Origin: Nevskiales bacterium
Lineage (GTDB): Bacteria > Pseudomonadota > Gammaproteobacteria > Nevskiales > Nevskiaceae
Reading direction: 5' to 3'
NCBI GenBank assembly: GCA_022616655.1
Contig: JAKEEJ010000037.1
Coordinates: forward strand, 1-8,842
DNA: 8,842 nucleotides
Below, in pieces: positions 1 through 5,534 of this stretch; the stretch's first letter is position 1; every line of letters starts with the position of its first letter. The translations under genes and the position numbers were made by a program. The notes below the pieces were generated by a model. The model was given only the letters and a program-made list of their open reading frames with translations, was not told where the DNA came from and did not search any database.

Positions 1-623
1 ACAAGACCCTTCGAGTACTGGCGTGCCTCGTCAAAATAGTCATGCCGGAACAGCATGTATTCATGCTGGGAGCGCGCGGCGGGATCCTGGGTATCAAAAA
101 CGCCAACCAGATCAAACTCCCAGGCGGTGGACCCATCCGCCCGCGGCCACAGGCTGGAGAGCAGGGGAATCTTGTCTCCTATTTTCCACCCGTAGCGATC
201 GGCCAGGATCTTGGCCACGATGGCACCGGTGCGCGTGTTCAGGAACGCCTCTTTCTGGGCTTGTGGCAGCAGAATTTCGGAATACAGCTCCAGGTAGGGT
301 TCCGGGTCCGTGGGAAACTGCCCGAAAAAATTCTTTTCATCCTGGTAGATGCCGCCAAACCAGGAGGCGAATACCACCCGCTTGACCCCCGGCACGGCCT
401 GGATCTGCTGCACGTAACCGATCGGATTCAGTTGTGTGAGCGAATACTTGCCCGTGGTGATCAGCCGGTCAGCGCCGGCCAGGTTGGCGCCGGCGTTGAA
501 GGCCTGCAGCACGCTTTGCAGCAGGCCGTACAGCAGAAACGCCACGACGATGGACAGCATCGTCAGAATCGTGCGCGGCTTGCTCCGCCACAGGGCAGCC
601 CAGATCAGCGGGAAATACTTCAC
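1..623 (-). CDS. ABC transporter permease, FtsX/MacB type (3' end beyond window)
   Basis: This is the inner-membrane permease of the exporter encoded by the two preceding genes. Only the first 207 codons are visible; the frame stays open to the window edge, so the protein is partial. The start is GTG at 623-621, chosen because a Shine-Dalgarno-like GGGGAG lies 6 nt upstream and the protein begins in the usual way for this family: a short basic, aromatic N-terminus (KYFPLIWAALWRSKPRT) followed by one hydrophobic helix at about residues 18-40. The remaining visible part, with segments such as VPGVKRVVFASWFGG and GDKIPLLSS, resembles a MacB-type periplasmic core domain. FtsX/MacB permeases normally have three more C-terminal helices, which would lie outside this window. 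It is separated from the ATPase gene by 97 nt holding a palindromic element. The substrate cannot be read from the sequence; macrolide, peptide, lipid or lipoprotein export are all possible for this superfamily. Confidence 0.85.
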   Translation of the reverse strand, partial: MKYFPLIWAALWRSKPRTILTMLSIVVAFLLYGLLQSVLQAFNAGANLAGADRLITTGKYSLTQLNPIGYVQQIQAVPGVKRVVFASWFGGIYQDEKNFFGQFPTDPEPYLELYSEILLPQAQKEAFLNTRTGAIVAKILADRYGWKIGDKIPLLSSLWPRADGSTAWEFDLVGVFDTQDPAARSQHEYMLFRHDYFDEARQYSKGL

Positions 624-629
624 GCAAAT

Positions 630-635
630 CTCCCC
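630..635 (-). promoter_or_regulatory. Ribosome-binding site of the permease, inside the repeat element
   Basis: GGGGAG on the minus strand ends 6 nt before the GTG start at 623. It is part of the terminal inverted repeat of the palindromic element, so the inserted DNA appears to supply the Shine-Dalgarno sequence. A second purine-rich stretch, GAGGAGG at 643-637, lies too far upstream to be preferred. Confidence 0.6.
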
Positions 636-669
636 GCCTCCTCTTTTCCAAAGGAGAAAGAACACAAGA

Positions 670-690
670 ACCCCCTTTGAAAAAGGGGGT
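670..690 (-). other. Perfect 9-bp hairpin, possible attenuator
   Basis: ACCCCCTTT and AAAGGGGGT pair perfectly around a 3-nt loop. On the minus strand, the direction of transcription, the stem is followed by TCTTGTGTTCTTT, which is T-rich but interrupted. It could weaken read-through into the permease gene or stabilise the upstream mRNA, but the T-run is too broken for a confident intrinsic terminator. Confidence 0.35.
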
Positions 691-720
691 CGGCGCGAAG
701 CGACGGGGGGATTTTGATTG

Positions 721-1416
721 TCACGCGACGCGCTCCATCTGCTCGACCAGGACGCCCTTGTCCAGGTGCAGGACGTGGGTGGCAAATTCGGCGGCCTTGG
801 CATCGTGCGTGACCATGACGAGGGTCTTGCCGTGCTGCCGGTTGAGCGTCTGCAGCAGATGCAGAATTTCGTCCGCCGTCTTGCGGTCCAGATCGCCCGT
901 CGGTTCGTCGCAGACCAGCAGCGTGGAATCGGCCACCAGGGCGCGGGCAATGGCCACGCGCTGCGCCTGCCCGCCGGACAGTTCGCCGGGCTTGTGACGT
1001 GCCCGGTCGGCCAACCCGACAATCTCCAGCGCCGTCATCACATGCTGCCGTCGCTGAGTCTTGTTAAGCGACGTCAGTAACAGCGGCAACTCGACGTTCT
1101 TTTCGGCACTGAGCATCGGCAACAGATTGTAGAACTGGAAAACAAAACCAACATGGCGGGAACGCCAGCGGGCCAGCGCACCGGAGGACAGTCGGTTGAT
1201 CTCAACGTCCTGCACCCGGATGGAACCCTGCGTGGGACGATCCAGACCGCCGATCAGGTTCAACAGCGTGGTTTTGCCGGAGCCGGAGGGCCCCATCAGG
1301 GCCAGAAAATCGCCCTGCGCGATTTCCAGATCCAGATTCTGCAACACCGGAACGGCCTGCTTGCCGCGGGTATAGGTTTTGGAAACACCCTTCAGTACGA
1401 CCAGGGGCTGATTCAT
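721..1416 (-). CDS. ABC transporter ATP-binding protein (MacB/LolD-like)
   Basis: This 231-residue ATPase powers the exporter formed with the adjacent membrane-fusion protein and permease. All nucleotide-binding motifs are intact: Walker A GPSGSGKT at 42-49, Q-loop glutamine at 94 (FVFQFYNLLP), signature LSGGQ at 146-150, Walker B LLVCDE at 166-171, D-loop GDLD just after it, and H-loop histidine at 204 (MVTHD). The length is normal for a stand-alone MacB/LolD/SalX-type subunit, in contrast to MacB proper, where ATPase and permease are one chain. The ATG overlaps the stop of the upstream gene by ATGA (1416-1413), and GGAG at 1425-1422 gives a good ribosome-binding site 5 nt upstream, so the two are probably translationally coupled. 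The TGA stop at 723-721 lies within the hexamer that is repeated at the permease start. Substrate unknown. Confidence 0.95.
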   Translation of the reverse strand: MNQPLVVLKGVSKTYTRGKQAVPVLQNLDLEIAQGDFLALMGPSGSGKTTLLNLIGGLDRPTQGSIRVQDVEINRLSSGALARWRSRHVGFVFQFYNLLPMLSAEKNVELPLLLTSLNKTQRRQHVMTALEIVGLADRARHKPGELSGGQAQRVAIARALVADSTLLVCDEPTGDLDRKTADEILHLLQTLNRQHGKTLVMVTHDAKAAEFATHVLHLDKGVLVEQMERVA

Positions 1417-2648
1417 GGTGACTCCGTTTCGATTTTGACCCGCACCCCATCCGCCAGTTGATCCAGAGGGCCGAGCGCCACCCGTTCGCCCGCGCTGAGA
1501 CCCGCCAGCACCTGCACCTGCTCGCCGCGCCGGAGACCCGGCGTGACCGCGCGCCGCTCGACCGTATCGTCCTTCAACACAAAGACGACGGTGACGCTTT
1601 CCTCCTGCGCCAGCGCCTGTGAGGGGATGAAGACACCCCTGGAGCCTTCGGAGGCATCGGCAGCGGAACGATCTTCCGGCAGAAAGGACACGCGCGCGCC
1701 CATGTCCGGAATGATACGCGGATCCTTGACGCGCAGGCCGATCCGCACCTTGACCGTCGCCTTGCTGCGGTCCGCGGCCGGAATCACGGCGATCACCTCG
1801 CAGGGAATCTTCCAGTCCGGATAGGCGTTGAGCGTGGCCTCCACGGGCTGACCCGGGCGTACCCGATTGATGAAGTTTTCGTTGACGTCCACCTCGATCT
1901 CGAGCGAGTCCATGTCCACGAGGGTGCCGATGCCGGTGCGGGTACCGGCGCCGCCGGCCGACAGCGGTGAAATCATCTCGCCGGGTTGTGCGTTCTTGAC
2001 CGTGACCACCCCGGCAAACGGGGCGCGGATGACGCTGTCATCCAGGTTGCGGCGCTGCAGTGCGACGTTGCGCTCGGCCACGTTCACTTCTCCCTGGGCG
2101 CGTTCCACCTCGGCCGTAAGGGTTTCGACGCTGGACTGCGCGGCATCCAGCGCGGCGTCGCTCATGAGTTTTCTGGCGTGCAATTCCTGCGTGCGTTTGA
2201 GTTGCCGCTGCGCTTCGGCCCGCCTGGCGTTCGCCACGGCAAGACCCGCTTCGGCGGCCTCCCGCTGGGACTGTACCACCGCCAGTTGCGCACGGACCGT
2301 GCTGTCATCGAGGCGCGCCAGCACCTGGCCGAGCTTGACCGCCATTCCCTCTTCCACAAGCACTTCGGTCACCTTGCCGGTAATCTTGGCCGATACCACC
2401 GCCTGCCGGCGCGCAATCACATAACCGGACGCATCCAACACTGAGCCGGAGCCGGATGCAGCAGCGGCAGTCACCGCCGTGGCAACTCTGATGGGAACCG
2501 CGGTCCCGGGTTTCAGCACAAAAAAAACCGCTACGACAAGCCCCGCAACCCCCAGCGCCGCCAGTATCCACTTGCCAAGGCCACGGCCCGGAGATTCCAG
2601 ATTGCGGTCAATCTTCAAATGGCCCAGCAGAACGCTTTTGTCATTCAC
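1413..2648 (-). CDS. Periplasmic adaptor subunit (membrane-fusion protein, HlyD/MacA-like)
   Basis: This 411-residue protein bridges an inner-membrane transporter to an outer-membrane channel. From N to C terminus there is a short cytoplasmic segment (MNDKSVLLGHLKIDR), one membrane anchor at about 27-45, the first half of a lipoyl-like domain at about 76-112 (SGYVIARRQAVVSAKITGK), a long alpha-helical hairpin rich in Ala, Gln and Arg at about 115-200, the second lipoyl half at about 205-245 (VIRAPFAGVV), a beta-barrel at about 249-322 and a membrane-proximal domain to the end. It is anchored by a helix and has no lipoprotein cysteine. The start is GTG at 2648-2646, 34 nt after the lnt stop. 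No clear Shine-Dalgarno precedes it, and the upstream frame is open without a better start. Its stop overlaps the ATPase start by 4 nt. An outer-membrane TolC-type partner is not in this window. Confidence 0.92.
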   Translation of the reverse strand: MNDKSVLLGHLKIDRNLESPGRGLGKWILAALGVAGLVVAVFFVLKPGTAVPIRVATAVTAAAASGSGSVLDASGYVIARRQAVVSAKITGKVTEVLVEEGMAVKLGQVLARLDDSTVRAQLAVVQSQREAAEAGLAVANARRAEAQRQLKRTQELHARKLMSDAALDAAQSSVETLTAEVERAQGEVNVAERNVALQRRNLDDSVIRAPFAGVVTVKNAQPGEMISPLSAGGAGTRTGIGTLVDMDSLEIEVDVNENFINRVRPGQPVEATLNAYPDWKIPCEVIAVIPAADRSKATVKVRIGLRVKDPRIIPDMGARVSFLPEDRSAADASEGSRGVFIPSQALAQEESVTVVFVLKDDTVERRAVTPGLRRGEQVQVLAGLSAGERVALGPLDQLADGVRVKIETESP

Positions 2649-2682
2649 GGGGGATTGGAGCCAGCCTGCGGAGAGGACGCAA

Positions 2683-4185
2683 TTATGCCGAAGTACGCCG
2701 TGGATAAAAACGGAGCAACAAAATCAGCAGCAGGACAAGGGACCCGCCCCACAGCGGCGCATCACCCCAGCGCTGGTAGGGCGTCAAACCCCGGCGTGGC
2801 TGTACCGTACCGCGCAACACCTGTTGAGCGAACTGTGAGGTGCGCATCACCACTTTGCCATCCGGATCAATCAGCGCCGAAATACCGGTGTTGGCGACGC
2901 GCGCCATCCAGCGGCCGTTCTCCATGGCCCGCAGTCGCGAGAACTGCAGGTGCTGATGGGGTGCCGACGAACGACCGAACCAGGCGTCGTTGGTAACGTT
3001 GACCAGATAGGCCGCCGTACGTGCGTCGCGACGGACGTCATCACCAAAGACATCTTCGAAGCAGATCGAAACGGCCAGACGCCGGCCACCGGCGGTGAGC
3101 GGGACCTGTTGCGCGGCACCGACTGAAAAATCCTCGTAGGGTGTGCCCAACACATCCATCAGGGGCCGCAGGAATCCGGGAATCGGAAAATATTCACCGA
3201 ACGGCACCAGGTGCCGTTTGTCGTAACGACCTTGTGCAGCGCCCACGGCGACCACGCTGTTGTAGTGCCGGTCACCGTCGGCCACCAGAATACCCAACAG
3301 CACCGTCGCGTTGCGCGCGGCGGCCTGCTTGTCCAGATCCGCCAGAAACCCCTCGCGTAATTGGTGGTACGGCTGAGTCAATGCCACTTCGGGCCACACC
3401 ACCAGGTCGGCGGGCCAGGCCTGCTGGGTCAGGCGCCAGTGCCGCACCAGCGCTTCGTAACGCATGGACGGCAGCCATTTTTCATCCTGCCGGATGTCGC
3501 TCTGAACCAGGGCCACTGTCATCGGGTTGCCCTCGGGTTTGGTCCATTCCGAAGGTTTTGGCAACAGCAAAGTCAGAGCGGGGGTCAGCAACACCGCGCC
3601 GGCCCAGACGCGACGACGCGTATCCGGCTCAACCCCGATACGAAACAGCGCATAGGCCAGCAGCACAACCACCGCTGAAATTCCATGTACCCCCAACACC
3701 GGCGCCAGACGCGCCAGGGGCGTGTTGAGCAGGAGCTCGCCCAGGCTCAACCAGGGGAAGCCGTCAAAGAAATACCGGCCGCGAATCAGCTCCAGCAGCA
3801 CCCAGACCGCGGGAACCGCTGCCCATCCCACGGGGCGCCGGAACAAGTCCAGCGCAGTACACACTGACGAAAACACCGCATAAAACGCCGCCAAACCGGC
3901 GCTGAGCGCCAGCGCCAGAGCTACACCCAACCAGACTGGGGCGCCCCCGTAGACGTGCGTGCTGATGTAGACCCAGTAAACGCCGGTTCCAAAATGGGCG
4001 AAACCGAACAGCCATCCCAGCAGCGCTGCTCGCCCGGGCGGGGTTCGCGCGAGCAGCGAGAACAGCAAGGCCAGGGCCGGCAGCGTCAGATACCACTGGC
4101 CGTACGGCGCGAAGCCCAGCGTGGCCAGTACCCCCAGCACGGGACTCATCCACCCGCGGACACGGTGCAGAATCGGGAACGGCAT
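2683..4185 (-). CDS. lnt: Apolipoprotein N-acyltransferase
   Basis: Lnt attaches the third acyl chain, taken from a phospholipid, to the N-terminal cysteine of lipoproteins in the inner membrane, which allows their Lol-dependent export. The 500-residue length fits the family. The first about 210 residues hold several hydrophobic helices, starting with LGVLATLGFAPYGQW, a hallmark segment. A nitrilase-like domain follows from about 222 to 465. The catalytic triad is visible as E266 (VWPEVALTQP), K323 (YDKRHLVPFGEY) and C375 (SICFEDVFGD). The conserved NDAWFG motif is at 399-404 and a last helix spans about 480-492. The ATG at 4185 has no clear Shine-Dalgarno; it lies 39 nt after the corC stop, so reinitiation or coupling is likely. 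Its place directly after corC is the same as in E. coli. Here it is followed, 34 nt later, by an exporter operon segment, which is less usual. Confidence 0.97.
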   Translation of the reverse strand: MPFPILHRVRGWMSPVLGVLATLGFAPYGQWYLTLPALALLFSLLARTPPGRAALLGWLFGFAHFGTGVYWVYISTHVYGGAPVWLGVALALALSAGLAAFYAVFSSVCTALDLFRRPVGWAAVPAVWVLLELIRGRYFFDGFPWLSLGELLLNTPLARLAPVLGVHGISAVVVLLAYALFRIGVEPDTRRRVWAGAVLLTPALTLLLPKPSEWTKPEGNPMTVALVQSDIRQDEKWLPSMRYEALVRHWRLTQQAWPADLVVWPEVALTQPYHQLREGFLADLDKQAAARNATVLLGILVADGDRHYNSVVAVGAAQGRYDKRHLVPFGEYFPIPGFLRPLMDVLGTPYEDFSVGAAQQVPLTAGGRRLAVSICFEDVFGDDVRRDARTAAYLVNVTNDAWFGRSSAPHQHLQFSRLRAMENGRWMARVANTGISALIDPDGKVVMRTSQFAQQVLRGTVQPRRGLTPYQRWGDAPLWGGSLVLLLILLLRFYPRRTSA

Positions 4186-4198
4186 GGCCGGAGACGTT

Positions 4199-4211
4199 GA
4201 CCGGGTCGGTC
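4199..4211 (-). other. Small hairpin in the corC-lnt gap
   Basis: The 39-nt gap 4186-4224 holds GACCG and CGGTC as a perfect 5-bp stem with a 3-nt loop, ending 13 nt before the lnt ATG. No T-run follows, so it is not a terminator. It could affect lnt translation, but a stem this short may be chance in GC-rich DNA. Confidence 0.25.
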
Positions 4212-4224
4212 GTCGGAACAGCCG

Positions 4225-5091
4225 TTATGCTTCCGGCATCACGGTGACCTGCAACCAGTACACCCGACGGTTGTCGGCACGCTGCACGTTGAAACCGAAG
4301 CGGCCGATTTTCACGCTCTCGCCGCGGCGCGGTACGTGGCCGAAACGGTGAATCACCAGACCGCCGATGGTATCGAATTCTTCCGTCTGAAAATCGGCGC
4401 CCAACTGCTGATTGAACTCCGCCACGGGGGTCAACCCATTGACCAGATAGCGACGTTCGTCCTGCTTCTGGATTTTGGCGCTTTCGGATTCGTCGTACTC
4501 GTCGGCGATCTTGCCGACGATCTGCTCCAGTACGTCTTCGATGGTCACCAGACCGGACACGGCTCCGTATTCGTCCAGCACGATGGCCATGTGATTGCGG
4601 CTGCCGCGGAACTCCTTGAGCAGAACATTGACGCGTTTGGATTCCGGCACAAACACCGCCGGCCGCAGCAGACGGTTCAGATCGAAGGTCACCGGGTCGA
4701 AGCCCGACACCGTGGACGTGAAGCGCAACAGGTCTTTGGCCAGCAGAATGCCGGTCACCTGGCTTTTGGGGCCGGAGACTACCGGCACACGCGAGTGGCC
4801 CGACTCGGCCACGGTCCGCAGGATTTTGTCGAGCGGCCAGTCGGGCCGCACCACCACCATCTTGCCGCGCGTCAGCATGATATCGCGCACCTTCAGCTCG
4901 GCGGTGTCCAGCACGCCCTTGATCATCGAAAACGCATCGCCGTCCACCAGCTGCTGATCGCACGCCGCCCGCAGGATGGCGAGCAGATCCTCGCGCGTCT
5001 GCGGACCGACGGCCAGGCTCTGCGTCAGCTTGCGCCACCATTGAGGGACGGCGCGTTCAGGCGTTTTGCTCCGGCTTTTGGACTTGCTCAT
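4225..5091 (-). CDS. corC: CorC/HlyC family CBS-domain protein
   Basis: This 288-residue cytosolic protein belongs to the CorC (YbeX) family, linked in the literature to Mg2+/Co2+ efflux and, through its operon, to ribosome metabolism. It has a basic, disordered N-terminus (MSKSKSRSKTPER), a helical region, then a CBS pair at about 70-195 with the typical segments VRDIMLTR at 68-75, GHSRVPVV at 98-105 and LDEYGAVSGLVTIEDVLEQ at 172-190. A CorC_HlyC transporter-associated domain follows at about 210-285 (YLVNGL at 215-220, FDTIGGLV at 239-246). No membrane-spanning DUF21 domain is present, so this is the short soluble type. The ATG overlaps the ybeY stop by ATGA (5091-5088), and no Shine-Dalgarno is evident, which suggests translational coupling to ybeY. 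The gene order ybeY-corC-lnt is conserved. Confidence 0.95.
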   Translation of the reverse strand: MSKSKSRSKTPERAVPQWWRKLTQSLAVGPQTREDLLAILRAACDQQLVDGDAFSMIKGVLDTAELKVRDIMLTRGKMVVVRPDWPLDKILRTVAESGHSRVPVVSGPKSQVTGILLAKDLLRFTSTVSGFDPVTFDLNRLLRPAVFVPESKRVNVLLKEFRGSRNHMAIVLDEYGAVSGLVTIEDVLEQIVGKIADEYDESESAKIQKQDERRYLVNGLTPVAEFNQQLGADFQTEEFDTIGGLVIHRFGHVPRRGESVKIGRFGFNVQRADNRRVYWLQVTVMPEA

Positions 5092-5534
5092 CGGCGGCAG
5101 TTGTAGGGGTCTGGAAATGAGAGGCGGGCCAGGACGGTACGCTCCCTGGATTGCATTTTTCGTGCGTCACGCGCGGTGACATGATCATAGCCCAGCAGAT
5201 GCAGAATGCCATGCACCACCACGTGTGCCCAGTGGGCCGACGGCGGAATGTCGTACGCACGGGCCTCGCGATTGATCACCGGGGCACAGAGCGCGAGATC
5301 GCCGAAAACGGGAGGCGGGAGGCGGGAGGCGGGAGGCGTGTAAGAAAACGACAGCACGTTGGTAGACTTGTTCTTGCCACGGTAGCGACGATTGAGCGTA
5401 CGACTTTCCGTCTCGCCGACGATGCGCAGTGTGATTTCGTTCTTCGTGCCGTTGAGCGCCGCCCGCGCATAGCGCCGCAGCGCGCTGGTTGAGGGAAGGG
5501 TCCTGAAAGACTCGGCGCACTGGACGGCAATCAT
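5088..5534 (-). CDS. ybeY: Endoribonuclease YbeY, rRNA maturation factor
   Basis: YbeY is a metal-dependent RNase needed for 16S rRNA 3'-end maturation and ribosome quality control. The 148-residue length is normal. The zinc motif is intact: HGILHLLGYDH, with H108, H112 and H118. The conserved YRGKNKSTNVLSF segment at 51-63 carries the arginine (R52) matching the functionally important R59 of E. coli. The loop between LSF and the conserved GDL is unusual: residues 66-75 are encoded by four copies of a 7-nt repeat and read TPPASRLPPP. From memory, E. coli has 13 residues between LSF and GD; here there are 14, so the repeat occupies a loop of nearly normal size and leaves the core intact. The ATG at 5534 overlaps the phoH stop by ATGA, and its ribosome-binding site lies in a second heptad array. 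The stop overlaps the corC start. Confidence 0.96.
   Translation of the reverse strand: MIAVQCAESFRTLPSTSALRRYARAALNGTKNEITLRIVGETESRTLNRRYRGKNKSTNVLSFSYTPPASRLPPPVFGDLALCAPVINREARAYDIPPSAHWAHVVVHGILHLLGYDHVTARDARKMQSRERTVLARLSFPDPYNCRR
5310..5337 (+). repeat. Heptad tandem repeat GGGAGGC x4 inside ybeY
   Basis: Four perfect copies of GGGAGGC lie end to end on the plus strand, opposite the coding strand. The pattern G3-N4-G3-N4-G3-N4-G3 meets the canonical G-quadruplex rule on the DNA template strand; the mRNA carries the C-rich form GCCUCCC x4. The array encodes residues 66-75 of YbeY. The 7-nt unit is not a multiple of three, so gain or loss of one copy would shift the frame before the zinc-binding histidines. 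Confidence 0.9.

Larger units (their letters stand above)
626..720. repeat. MITE-like palindromic element with terminal inverted repeats
   Basis: This 95-bp non-coding stretch lies between the ATPase stop and the permease start. Near-terminal inverted repeats are visible: AAATCTCCCCG at 626-636 and CGGGGGGATTT at 704-714 match as inverted copies at 10 of 11 positions. Inside are a perfect 9-bp hairpin (670-678 with 682-690) and a weaker palindrome around 638-655 (CTCC..TTT tcc AAAGGAG). The hexamer TCACGC occurs directly at both edges (620-625 and 721-726), as expected for a target-site duplication. Six bases (715-720) lie between the right inverted repeat and the right hexamer, so the exact right end is uncertain. 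From memory, similar CCCCCTTT/AAAGGGGG palindromic repeats occur dispersed in many proteobacterial genomes; this was not searched. No transposase is present, so any movement would be non-autonomous. Confidence 0.65.

Noticed and set aside
2682..2687. CATAAT on the minus strand at the lnt stop as a promoter for the exporter genes
   Set aside because: It matches 5 of 6 bases of a -10 box, but the hexamer 17 nt upstream (TTTTTA) is a poor -35; too weak to annotate.
3764..5041. 425-codon open frame on the minus strand overlapping corC and lnt in another frame
   Set aside because: It is Arg/Gly/Ala-rich without domains, while corC and the first part of lnt in the other frame are clearly real.
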